Both the position numbers and the translations under genes were made by a program. The notes below the pieces were generated by a model, which saw only the letters and a program-made list of their open reading frames with translations, had not been told where the DNA came from and ran no database searches. From Prevotella sp. CAG:1031 (lineage in GTDB: Bacteria > Bacteroidota > Bacteroidia > Bacteroidales > Muribaculaceae): 8,762 nucleotides of DNA. The stretch covers positions 1 to 8,762 of the forward strand of contig HF985567.1 in the NCBI GenBank assembly GCA_000431215.1, read 5' to 3'. Shown piece after piece: positions 1 through 6,869 of the stretch (position 1 is its first letter; each line of letters opens with the position of its first letter).

Positions 1-233
1 GCCTCAGACACACTCAGTGAAACACTACCCGACTCGGCAACGAAACGCCAGTCGGAATCAGTTACGCCGCAATCCCAAAGGCCGTCGTTGCATACTGCCG
101 GAGGCGGCGGCACTACTGTAGCCCCATCGACGGCGACACAACGCAACGGATGAAGATTGCGGCTGAAGTCTTCATAGAAACGCCGGAGCAAAGCCGCTTT
201 TCGCGGCCTGAGGTATCGGAAATCTGTCGCCAC
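1..233 (-). CDS. Unrecognised protein, N-terminal part only (runs off the left edge)
   Basis: The frame is open on the minus strand from the end of the PH-domain gene to the window edge, about 77 codons, with no stop. I place the start at a GTG (233-231) whose first base is the last base of the neighbour's TAG stop. This TAGTG junction is typical of translational coupling. The product would begin M-A-T-D-F-R-Y-L-R-P-R, continue as a basic and aromatic stretch (RRFYEDF near residue 18), then a short proline run (VVPPPP) and a Trp-rich segment (DGLWDCG). There is no signal peptide or membrane helix in the visible part. An ATG at 284-282 is in the same frame but would overlap the neighbour by 52 bases, so it is less likely. 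I do not recognise the family. The opposite strand is also open for about 150 bases here, so coding is likely rather than certain. By position it is the most downstream visible gene of the membrane-protein operon. Confidence 0.5.
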   Translation of the reverse strand, partial: MATDFRYLRPRKAALLRRFYEDFSRNLHPLRCVAVDGATVVPPPPAVCNDGLWDCGVTDSDWRFVAESGSVSLSVSE

Positions 234-706
234 TATCCAATCTGTCTTTTGATATAGTTTACCATTTCTGAACTGTCGGCACATCCGATCACATATTTAT
301 CGCCGTTTTTCATACGGACAAGAAAGCAATCAGATGCTTTTCCGAAATATGCGGCATAGCGGCCGACATCGCCCTCCTTGAATATGCCCCAGTAACCAAA
401 GAAGCCGCCGGAACCGAACAGGCGCCGGGCCCCCATTGTCGGGGTGAAAGGCTCTACTCTCACTATGTCGTTCAGAGAAATATGATGTTTCTTTAGAAGG
501 CTCGAAATAATGATACACCTCTCGTTGGCTCTGACCGACAACGGTGCGTAGAAAAGCGCCGGGATAATCAGCATAAGGCAAAGTGCGAGGACAATGCAGA
601 ACGAAACGAGCTCACCATAAGTCTTCACACAGGCCAATATGAGGACGACGGAGATAACCACCGTCAGTATCATCGAATAAACACTGAATTTAACTCTTGA
701 TTTCAT
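233..706 (-). CDS. Two-helix membrane protein with bacterial PH-like domain
   Basis: A 157-residue protein with two hydrophobic helices at about residues 9-27 and 33-53, joined by a very short loop, followed by a soluble domain of about 100 residues. The soluble part has the layout of bacterial PH-like domains (bPH family): a beta-rich start (CIIISSLLKKHHISLNDI), a turn into VRVEPF, a glycine-rich GSGGFFGYWGIF segment at 98-109, and a closing strand-turn-strand (DCFLVRMKNGDKYVIGCAD) with a C-terminal helix. Both termini are probably cytoplasmic. Such proteins are often uncharacterised membrane-associated modules, and no catalytic residues are visible. The ATG at 706 is the first in frame and lies 14 bases after the stop of the upstream 526-residue protein, so the gene is in the same transcript. 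The domain call rests on pattern, not on a profile search. I have no evidence for its ligand. Confidence 0.75.
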   Translation of the reverse strand: MKSRVKFSVYSMILTVVISVVLILACVKTYGELVSFCIVLALCLMLIIPALFYAPLSVRANERCIIISSLLKKHHISLNDIVRVEPFTPTMGARRLFGSGGFFGYWGIFKEGDVGRYAAYFGKASDCFLVRMKNGDKYVIGCADSSEMVNYIKRQIG

Positions 707-720
707 TCTCGAATACTTAA

Positions 721-2301
721 TTAATGCGGCTGAACAATTCGGCTAAACGGGCCATTGATCGGACCGCGCAGAGGTAATCCGATAGTCCATTTAACTCCGT
801 TTTCATCATAAAAATATCTCCAGCAGATCGAAGAACCACGTTTTTTTCCATTGGCCATATAAAAAATATAGTCGTCAGACAATCTCGACTGATCCACATC
901 GCCTTTGACGATGAGATAATCTCCTATCTGATAAATATCTTCATCTCCGGCGTATTCCACTTTCGCACACTTTGACAGATCGGCTCCCTTCAGAACTTCA
1001 GGGAGCACCGTCAGCCTGTCCTCATCAACATGGAAATGACACGACAGTCCGAAATACTGATATCCGACAGCCCATAAGCCGTCGGTAGTATATCTGAACG
1101 TGTACCATGGAGCTGTTATAATCGTGTCATGATAGACATGTTTTCCAATATTTCTTTTGACTTCGGCATAAACGGCTTCGTGTTCTTCGTAGATCTTTTT
1201 CTGCCAGTAGATCAGCGGGCCATAGAAGGCGAGAAGCAGCAGAAGAACAAATCCTGAAGGAATCGCAGAAAAATATCTGAAAAATCTCGATTCAGTATAC
1301 AGCCCGTTGGTCGCCACAATTATCATAGGAGTGATAGCAAGAAAGGCCGCACGTCCTGTCACAACCAGAACGAAAACAATACACAACGCGAACAACGACA
1401 AGAATGTAAAATACTGGTTCTGTATATTAGATAATATATTTTTGAGACGATGCCTTCCCGATTTAGAGAGAAGCATTATAAAGGCGACGATGCCGACTAT
1501 AACACAAAGAAGAACACTATGATAAAGAATGCGGAGGAAGTTTAACAGGAATGCCCGTTTGTCGGTGTCGGTCGTTGTTATCATTAATCGATCGAGAATT
1601 GCCGGCGAACTCATGCAGATAACATAACCGATAAAAAGTGCTATGAATATTCCCCACCACTGAGGTTTCATTCTAAACCTATTAATCAGGGCAACACATC
1701 CTAAGGCTCCCATAAGCGGAAGCGAGAAGCACTCATGAATAAGTCCGGTGGCCACCGAAAGGATTATAACAAAAACATATTGCAGCGGATTGAAGTTTTT
1801 CTTTTCGAGCCGGAATATGCACGCCAATGTCAGAAGGACTAATAGCCAGGAGAAGAAATAGTTTAGGAAATAATCGACAATCATCAGTCCGCTGTAATCA
1901 TGCCAAGGCAAAAAGACGACCGAAAGCGCCCATACGAACACCACAACTCTACCGGTCAATGGATTGTTTCCGACGGCAAATTTCGCCGAAATGAGGTAAG
2001 TAGCAGAGATAGTAGCACCCATCAAAATTGCCCGCAGCCAGTGAGGGAACCAAAGAAGAAACGGGCCACACAAATAATTGGCAAGTCGGCCGTTTTCAAT
2101 TTCCCAGACTGATTTAATATAGCCACACAGGACTGACAGTGAGAAACTCGAATCCCCTCCGTTCAAGTCGAGATAATAACTCATGAAAGTAAAGTCATCG
2201 ATCGCAACCGGCACGTACCACGAAAAAATAATATAAGTTATCGTCATTACGGCGGCAACCGCAATGGCTTTCGGCGTGATTTTTTGAAAAAGTGTTGTCA
2301 T
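721..2301 (-). CDS. Polytopic membrane protein, GT-C/DUF6056-like (paralog B)
   Basis: A 526-residue integral membrane protein. About ten to twelve hydrophobic segments fill residues 1 to 367, and the last 155 residues form a soluble domain, probably periplasmic. The first helix (about 11-30) is followed by an acidic pair, D35-D36, in the first outer loop, then ENGRLAN at 69-75, a second loop with VDYFLNY at 142-148, and IHECFS at 188-193. This arrangement of a loop-1 aspartate pair, many helices and a C-terminal periplasmic domain is that of GT-C-type glycosyltransferases, and it resembles the Bacteroidales families annotated DUF6056. The assignment is by pattern, and no substrate is implied. 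The frame extends to a TTG at 2319, but that would overlap the upstream stop. The ATG at 2301 lies 7 bases after that stop and gives exactly the same length as its paralog upstream. Its DNA is AT-rich in places; 1381-1440 has 18 G or C of 60. Confidence 0.85.
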   Translation of the reverse strand: MTTLFQKITPKAIAVAAVMTITYIIFSWYVPVAIDDFTFMSYYLDLNGGDSSFSLSVLCGYIKSVWEIENGRLANYLCGPFLLWFPHWLRAILMGATISATYLISAKFAVGNNPLTGRVVVFVWALSVVFLPWHDYSGLMIVDYFLNYFFSWLLVLLTLACIFRLEKKNFNPLQYVFVIILSVATGLIHECFSLPLMGALGCVALINRFRMKPQWWGIFIALFIGYVICMSSPAILDRLMITTTDTDKRAFLLNFLRILYHSVLLCVIVGIVAFIMLLSKSGRHRLKNILSNIQNQYFTFLSLFALCIVFVLVVTGRAAFLAITPMIIVATNGLYTESRFFRYFSAIPSGFVLLLLLAFYGPLIYWQKKIYEEHEAVYAEVKRNIGKHVYHDTIITAPWYTFRYTTDGLWAVGYQYFGLSCHFHVDEDRLTVLPEVLKGADLSKCAKVEYAGDEDIYQIGDYLIVKGDVDQSRLSDDYIFYMANGKKRGSSICWRYFYDENGVKWTIGLPLRGPINGPFSRIVQPH

Positions 2302-2308
2302 AATTATT

Positions 2309-3889
2309 TCAGCTCTCAATTTTAAGGAATGGCCCCTTCACATTATCTTTTGCGGGAATGCCCAGAAACCATAAGCTACCGTCGGCGGCATCAAACGGTT
2401 TCCAGCTAACGTCGGATCCAACAACGCGCCCACTTGCTAAAGTAAAACGAATTTCGCCGGGCAAGGAATCTCTGTCATCGCGGCCATCATAAAGCAGATA
2501 ATTTCCGATTTGGAAATAACCGTCGTTGTCGTCGAAAGTGACCTTATCGCACTTCTTCAGATCAATATTCTCTAATATTTTTGGTAAAACATAAAGTTTT
2601 GAGCCATCCATTCCTAAATAATCAGCTACACAACCCTCATGAAAACTATAATAACTCCACAACCCATTTAGCGGATAGTCAAAAGTATACCAGGGTGTAT
2701 AATCTATCGTGTCGAAATATACTGGCTTGCCGCCTGCCTTTCTCATAGCTTCCACTATAATATCGTTCTGCTGTCTGATCTTATTCTGCCAATAGATAAG
2801 ACCTCCGTAGAAAATCAGAATCAGAGAGAGGACTATAGCTGATGGAATTCTAGAAAAATATCGCGGAAAGTTCCAATGCGATTGCAACGACCCGACCAGA
2901 AGAATGATTGTCGGAGGCACGGCCATCATGGCAGAACGAGCTGGTGCATAAGCAGCAACAATAGATATCGTAGCAAACAGGGCCAACATGGCGGCAAAAA
3001 CATTTATCGGATTCGCAAAGATGCTCGAAAGATGTCGGCGACCCGAGCGGCTAAGAGACATAATAACGCCGGCAAATCCCACAAAGGCGCATAGCGACAT
3101 CGTATGATATATAAGCCGCGCAAAATACATCATATCGCGAGAACGCTCAAAACCTGCGGTCCGAATCACTCTCTGAATGATGCCGTTAGCGCTTACGCAT
3201 ATCAGGAGACCCGCTATGAGTGCCGCGAAAGTACCCCACCATTGAGCCGGCAAACGAAACTTTCTTATCGCAGCATATACAGCAGCGGAAGCCACAAGCA
3301 CAGCAGAAAAACTCTCGTGAATCATCCCCGTTGAAAATGCGAGGAGAATCACAAGACAATATAGCGGCACCGACATTGGCTTGGCCTCGACTTTCATCAT
3401 GAAAATCCATGTCAGGAGAACCAACAGCCACGAAAGAAGATAATTGAGCGCATAATCAATTGCGACAAGGCCGCTGAAATCTTGCCACGGCCAGAAAATT
3501 ACGGATAGTGCCCATATAAAAACGATCATACGGGCAGATACCTGCTTCCGGCCGACGGAAAGACGCGCCGACAACATAACGGAAGCAGTCACAATTGCGC
3601 CGAACAGCAGCGACCACAACCAATGTGGCATCCACATCACAATCGGAGCGCAAAGATAATTGGCCAACCGTCCGTTTTCAACATTCCTGACCATTGAAAT
3701 ATAATTGAAGAGTCCCGTCAGCGAAAAACTCTCCTGATGGTTATTTCCGTCAAGATAATACCGACTAAACATATAATCATCGTGCGCATAAGGCGTGACC
3801 CATGAATAAATCGTATAGACCAACATCATTAAGGCGATCACAATTATCGCATTGGCGCTGAAAAAACGGGAATTCAATTTTGCAGTCAT
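2309..3889 (-). CDS. Polytopic membrane protein, GT-C/DUF6056-like (paralog A)
   Basis: A 526-residue integral membrane protein, the clear paralog of the gene just downstream. Hydrophobic segments run from residue 13 to about 368, and the soluble C-terminal domain covers about 372-526. Shared landmarks are D37-D38 (AHDDY), ENGRLANYLC at 71-80, IDYALNY at 144-150, IHESFS at 190-195, QWWG at 216-219, RYFSRIPS at 343-350, a helix ending GGLIYWQNKI, and PWYTF at 399-403. Between residues 25 and 82, 33 of 58 aligned positions are identical to paralog B by my count. The soluble domains keep their framework (VLPKIL, YFQIGNYLL, GIPAKDNVKGPF) but differ much more. Topology and the loop-1 acidic pair suggest a GT-C-fold lipid-linked sugar or related transferase, or a DUF6056 protein; this is inference. 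The start is the first ATG, 3 bases after the stop of the 45-residue gene. Confidence 0.87.
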   Translation of the reverse strand: MTAKLNSRFFSANAIIVIALMMLVYTIYSWVTPYAHDDYMFSRYYLDGNNHQESFSLTGLFNYISMVRNVENGRLANYLCAPIVMWMPHWLWSLLFGAIVTASVMLSARLSVGRKQVSARMIVFIWALSVIFWPWQDFSGLVAIDYALNYLLSWLLVLLTWIFMMKVEAKPMSVPLYCLVILLAFSTGMIHESFSAVLVASAAVYAAIRKFRLPAQWWGTFAALIAGLLICVSANGIIQRVIRTAGFERSRDMMYFARLIYHTMSLCAFVGFAGVIMSLSRSGRRHLSSIFANPINVFAAMLALFATISIVAAYAPARSAMMAVPPTIILLVGSLQSHWNFPRYFSRIPSAIVLSLILIFYGGLIYWQNKIRQQNDIIVEAMRKAGGKPVYFDTIDYTPWYTFDYPLNGLWSYYSFHEGCVADYLGMDGSKLYVLPKILENIDLKKCDKVTFDDNDGYFQIGNYLLYDGRDDRDSLPGEIRFTLASGRVVGSDVSWKPFDAADGSLWFLGIPAKDNVKGPFLKIES

Positions 3890-3892
3890 CGT

Positions 3893-4030
3893 TTAGTCAG
3901 ATCTTTTTACGAATTTATATGATCCATGAAGTCCGCGTTTAAGAGGGGAGGCAAACAGCGTGTAGACAGCAAACATAGCGATTGCTGTCAGGCCAAGCAA
4001 ATATGTCTGTTTTCGCGAGAATTGTTCCAT
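3893..4030 (-). CDS. Small single-pass membrane protein, 45 residues
   Basis: A short open frame, ATG at 4030 to TAA at 3895-3893, that fills the otherwise empty gap between the MFS gene and paralog A. It begins 19 bases after the MFS stop and ends 3 bases before the next ATG. The product starts MEQFSRKQTY, has one hydrophobic helix at about residues 10-28 (LLGLTAIAMFAVYTLFAS), and ends in a basic tail containing PLKRGLHG and FVKRSD. By the positive-inside rule the C-terminus is probably cytoplasmic. There is no lipobox and no convincing cleavage site. I recognise no family. A faint resemblance of its helix and the words following it (AVYTLFAS) to the N-terminus of the 526-residue paralogs (LVYTIYSW) may be chance. 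The exact fit between neighbours is the main evidence that it is real. The function is unknown; a small accessory subunit of a membrane complex is one possibility. Confidence 0.65.
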   Translation of the reverse strand: MEQFSRKQTYLLGLTAIAMFAVYTLFASPLKRGLHGSYKFVKRSD

Positions 4031-4037
4031 GAAGTCA

Positions 4038-4045
4038 CAAAGTTA
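4038..4045 (-). promoter_or_regulatory. Possible -7 box before the 45-residue gene
   Basis: The minus strand reads TAACTTTG, an exact match to the Bacteroidota -7 consensus TAnnTTTG, with its last base 7 bases before the ATG at 4030. No TTG is found about 19 bases upstream, so the -33 part is missing. If used, it would make a nearly leaderless transcript that starts the operon without the MFS gene. An eight-base motif with two free positions can occur by chance. Confidence 0.3.
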
Positions 4046-4049
4046 CGAA

Positions 4050-5198
4050 TTATTCCACAATAGGATAGCGCCTGTAGAGAATTAAAAAGGCGACGACAGC
4101 GATGATAGCACAGGGAACCCCTGCGATTGCCGGTGAGGCATAACCGAATCCGTGGCGGATTATCGCGCCGCCTATGGCAGCGGCAACCGCATTGGAGACA
4201 TTGAAGGCAATCTGGATTCCGGCTCCCCCAAGCATCTCTCCGCCTCTCGAATAGCCGACAATAAGGAACTGGGGTGGGCCGCCGAGACCGAAAAGCAATC
4301 CGGGAGCTATAAAAGCCAGAATCAGCGAAGGAAGCCTATATGGCGACAGCAACCATATCAATGGCATGACAACCACAATGAGAGCGGCGATAACCATCGA
4401 CACTTTTGCCGGAGCATAGCGGTCGGCCATCTTGCCCGAGACAATGTTTCCGAATACCATTCCCGCTCCGACAACAACCATGATATATGTCATCGAACTT
4501 TCCGGGAGACCTGTCACGGAAGTCATTATCGGCGAGATATAACTGAGCCACATATAAACGCTCATCTGTCCGAAAAACATACCCGAATAAATCAGCCACG
4601 GAGCCGGACGGCTAAGGAATCTGAACTGCCCCTTCAATCCCGAATCAGGCAACGCTTCGATTCGCGGCATCCAGATCCTGACCGAGAAAAAAGTTATTAT
4701 TCCGGTAATAGCCACTATCCCGAACGGAAGACGCCACGACAATGCATGACACACATAAGTGAAGCCAGGGACGCCAACGAGATTGGCGACAGTCATTCCT
4801 CCTATGAGTACGGCTACGGCCGATGCCCCTTTCCCACTGTCAACCAAACGGGTGCACGCGATAGCTCCAGCGCCGAAATACGCCCCATGGGGCAGTCCGG
4901 AGATAAATCTGGCAATGAGAAGAAATGTGTATGACGGCGAAAACGCCACCATAGCGTTGCCAATAGCTATTACTGCCGCAAGAAGCAGCATTAGACGCCT
5001 GAGTTCCATACGTCTTAGAAAAATCAGACAAGGGGCGCCCACTGCAACTCCGGCGGCATACGCCGAGATAAGGTTGCCGGCCTGAACAACAGAGATGTCG
5101 ATGTCTGCGGCAATCTCGTTTAATATACCCATCATTCCGAACTCGGCGACGCCAAGCGCAAATGTTCCGAACGACAGAGAAAGCAAAGATTTTTTCAT
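4050..5198 (-). CDS. AraJ-like MFS transporter (DHA1 family, probable efflux)
   Basis: A 382-residue, probably 12-helix major facilitator protein of the inner membrane. From memory it follows E. coli AraJ closely along its whole length: MKKSLLSLSFGTFALGVAEF at the start, VGAPCLIF at 53-60, SGLPHGAYFG at 100-109, GGMTVANLVGVP at 133-144, RPAPWLIY at 197-204, MTYIMVVVGAGMVFGNIVSG at 236-255, and GGEMLG..G.QIAFN at 319-333. Residues SGKMADRY (254-261) form the conserved loop between helices 8 and 9. The family exports small molecules such as sugars and drugs using the proton gradient; the substrate of this member is unknown. The frame extends to a TTG at 5237, but the ATG at 5198 matches the AraJ N-terminus exactly and removes 13 residues of non-membrane sequence. 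It lies 39 bases after the barrel-protein gene and probably heads the membrane-protein operon. Confidence 0.92.
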   Translation of the reverse strand: MKKSLLSLSFGTFALGVAEFGMMGILNEIAADIDISVVQAGNLISAYAAGVAVGAPCLIFLRRMELRRLMLLLAAVIAIGNAMVAFSPSYTFLLIARFISGLPHGAYFGAGAIACTRLVDSGKGASAVAVLIGGMTVANLVGVPGFTYVCHALSWRLPFGIVAITGIITFFSVRIWMPRIEALPDSGLKGQFRFLSRPAPWLIYSGMFFGQMSVYMWLSYISPIMTSVTGLPESSMTYIMVVVGAGMVFGNIVSGKMADRYAPAKVSMVIAALIVVVMPLIWLLSPYRLPSLILAFIAPGLLFGLGGPPQFLIVGYSRGGEMLGGAGIQIAFNVSNAVAAAIGGAIIRHGFGYASPAIAGVPCAIIAVVAFLILYRRYPIVE

Positions 5199-5215
5199 AC
5201 CTTGGAAATTCCCGG

Positions 5216-5223
5216 CAAAGGTA
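5216..5223 (-). promoter_or_regulatory. Candidate -7 box for the MFS-headed operon
   Basis: The minus strand reads TACCTTTG, matching TAnnTTTG, with 17 bases to the ATG at 5198. It lies in the 39-base gap after the barrel-protein gene. No TTG sits at the usual 19-base distance upstream; the nearest is 11 bases away. It could give the downstream genes their own promoter, or the whole left part could be read through from 6732. No terminator is visible in this gap. Confidence 0.4.
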
Positions 5224-5237
5224 CGAAATTTGCGCAA

Positions 5238-5894
5238 TCATATAGTCAGTATGGCGCCTATTCCTATTGTGAAGATGTCGCCTGTCGGAACCGCACTGTC
5301 GACAATCTTCTGCCTGAGGTATAAGTCACAGACCGATACCACATAATAGAGTGATATATGCTTGACAACATACCTACGCCTCTCGGGAATCCTGAACGTT
5401 AAACGCGATCCGATTCCAAGATGAAATCTGACACGGCTCGAAAATGCATAATAACCGTTCGGATACCTGTCAGGTTCGCTGGTCCAGAAATCGCTGCTGA
5501 AAATGGTGTTCATGGCGAGCGAAACCGACAGGGGTCTCACTTCAAAAGGAGTCGACGCTATCCTGATGCGCCATGGAAGATATTCTTCGCGCAATGTCAG
5601 CGTGGCATAGGCACTGCTGTTATAGCGCTTTGGCAAAAAGCCTATCATAAGATGTGTCTCAAACTTATTATCGCGGCCATAATCCCAGCCTATGCCGGCT
5701 GAAAACATCCCCATGCCTCCGGCATACTGGAGAGGGAAAACCGTCGGAATAAGCCGGTTCCACGCCTCCTGCCGTCGCTCCAGACGCTTATGATACCGCT
5801 CAATGCGGAGGCTGTCGGCTGCCTCGTCGGCGCTAACCGACAAAAAGCCGGCTATCAGCACAAGAATTTCAGAAATCAATCTTTTCCATCTCAT
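5238..5894 (-). CDS. Secreted protein, probable small outer-membrane beta-barrel
   Basis: A 218-residue protein with a Sec signal peptide: basic MRWKR, hydrophobic core to about residue 20, likely cleavage after SVSA (22). A charged, helix-prone stretch (about 29-46, RIERYHKRLERRQEAW) follows. The remainder alternates polar and hydrophobic residues in glycine- and tyrosine-rich strands, for example GGMGMFSAGIGWDYG, HLMIGFLPKRY, YYAFSSRVRFHLGIGSRLTF, ISLYYVVSVCDLYL, and a final IFTIGIGAILTI. That is what a small outer-membrane barrel of about eight to ten strands looks like. The protein ends in Ile rather than the common C-terminal Phe. The ATG lies inside the end of the phosphoesterase gene, with a 26-base overlap, so the two are translated from one message and may work together in the envelope. 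I recognise no named family. An alternative is a periplasmic beta-sandwich. Confidence 0.75.
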   Translation of the reverse strand: MRWKRLISEILVLIAGFLSVSADEAADSLRIERYHKRLERRQEAWNRLIPTVFPLQYAGGMGMFSAGIGWDYGRDNKFETHLMIGFLPKRYNSSAYATLTLREEYLPWRIRIASTPFEVRPLSVSLAMNTIFSSDFWTSEPDRYPNGYYAFSSRVRFHLGIGSRLTFRIPERRRYVVKHISLYYVVSVCDLYLRQKIVDSAVPTGDIFTIGIGAILTI

Positions 5895-6732
5895 AGCCTT
5901 CGGATGTTACGGTGAATACAAAAAACTGACGTTTGGCAATGTTGGCACACTGATAAAAAAGAATGCCTCGCGATCCGATCTCACTGACATCGAAAGAGTG
6001 ATTGTGGCCGTTGACACAAAATCCTCTGCAAAAGGTGCCGTCTTCTCTGCGTTCGTCATTATCGCCCATTCCCGGATAAGACCGCAGATAATAGAGAAAT
6101 GGCTCGGCTACATTATTATTGAACTGCTCGTCGTAGGGATGGGAATGCATGACAACCACAGTTTGAGTGGCACCCGCTTCCTTTGCCGCAACAGCATCAG
6201 CTGTTATAAAGCCCAGATCGGGAACAGGCTCGGAATAGTCATATTCGAGAGCGTTTGTGTTCAGGCAGACAAAATGCACTCCGGCCACATCGAATGAATA
6301 ATTAGTAACGCCATAGACATATTTATATATTTCCTCGCCGTTTCCCAGACAGTCATGGTTGCCTATCACGATAATATACGGCAGGCCGCACTTTTCCATT
6401 ATATCACGACACCAGAGAAACTCGCGTGTAAGTCCGAAATCGGTCTGATCGCCACCATGAACAATGAAATCAATGTCGCCGCGTGCTTTGATAACTTTCA
6501 GTGCATCTTTCAAATCAGCGTCAGAGCCCTGGGTATCGGTAATAAAGGCGAACGTAAGCGGCAATGAAGTTATCTTGTGCTTAATTTCGGTGATATTCCG
6601 GTCGGTCAGTCCGACAGGGCCGTCTATATCCGCCGAATAGGGGTGATACTCGAAATTATCACACGAAGTCAGCATCGGCGCCAGAAACATGGCGACAGCA
6701 GATAATGCATACTTTAAATGTAGTTTTGTCAT
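5869..6732 (-). CDS. Calcineurin-like metallophosphoesterase lipoprotein
   Basis: A 287-residue protein that begins with a lipoprotein signal (MTKLHLKYALSAVAMFLAP) and the lipobox LTSC, so it should be acylated at Cys24 and held on the cell surface or in the periplasm. The catalytic domain shows the calcineurin-like metallophosphoesterase motifs in order: ITDTQ at 64-68, HGGDQTD at 92-98, GNHD at 124-127, HSHP at 196-199 and NGHNHSF at 241-247. These residues bind the two metal ions. The first motif is D-x-Q instead of the usual D-x-H, a variant also known in the CPPED1-like branch. The likely reaction is hydrolysis of a phosphoester, with unknown substrate. The frame extends to a TTG at 6783, but only the ATG at 6732 puts the signal peptide at the N-terminus. 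The gene follows the kbl terminator and overlaps the barrel-protein gene. Confidence 0.9.
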   Translation of the reverse strand: MTKLHLKYALSAVAMFLAPMLTSCDNFEYHPYSADIDGPVGLTDRNITEIKHKITSLPLTFAFITDTQGSDADLKDALKVIKARGDIDFIVHGGDQTDFGLTREFLWCRDIMEKCGLPYIIVIGNHDCLGNGEEIYKYVYGVTNYSFDVAGVHFVCLNTNALEYDYSEPVPDLGFITADAVAAKEAGATQTVVVMHSHPYDEQFNNNVAEPFLYYLRSYPGMGDNDERREDGTFCRGFCVNGHNHSFDVSEIGSRGILFYQCANIAKRQFFVFTVTSEGYEMEKIDF

Positions 6733-6737
6733 CCCGA

Positions 6738-6745
6738 CAAAATTA
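6738..6745 (-). promoter_or_regulatory. Candidate -7 box for the phosphoesterase gene
   Basis: The minus strand reads TAATTTTG, matching TAnnTTTG, only 5 bases before the ATG at 6732. About 19 bases upstream is GTTTTA, a poor -33 match. The kbl terminator lies just upstream, so a promoter should exist between 6733 and 6796, and this is the only consensus box there. Transcription would start close to the ATG, giving little or no leader. Confidence 0.4.
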
Positions 6746-6796
6746 ATCAACAGTCTCAAGCCGATAAAACTTTGTAGAACCAATGGACAGTTTTGC

Positions 6797-6845
6797 CGAA
6801 AAAAAGAATAATATAAGCCGCCGGAGACTTTCGTGCTCCGGCGGC
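6797..6845 (-). terminator. Rho-independent terminator of kbl
   Basis: A perfect 10-base-pair GC-rich stem (arms 6817-6826 and 6836-6845, GCCGCCGGAG with its complement) has a 9-base loop. On the minus strand it is followed by a T-rich tract (TTATATTATTCTTTTTTTC). It begins 24 bases after the kbl stop. There is no T tract on the other side, so it works in the kbl direction only. It separates kbl from the phosphoesterase gene. Confidence 0.85.
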
Positions 6846-6869
6846 CGGTGAAGAAAAAAGTGTCAAGAG

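Noticed and set aside
2302..2319. Six extra N-terminal residues on the second 526-residue protein from a TTG
   Set aside because: It would overlap the upstream stop; the ATG gives equal length to the paralog and an aligned N-terminus.
3893..4030. The 45-residue frame as a decayed third copy of the 526-residue family
   Set aside because: The resemblance is limited to a few helix residues, and no further remnant of the family is present around it.
4152..4934. Long plus-strand open frame of 260 codons
   Set aside because: It lies wholly opposite the AraJ-like gene; its product is very rich in Arg, His and Ser with no domain, as expected of an antisense frame.
5803..6297. Plus-strand open frame of 164 codons
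   Set aside because: It lies opposite the phosphoesterase, whose motifs are complete, and spans the overlap of two good genes.
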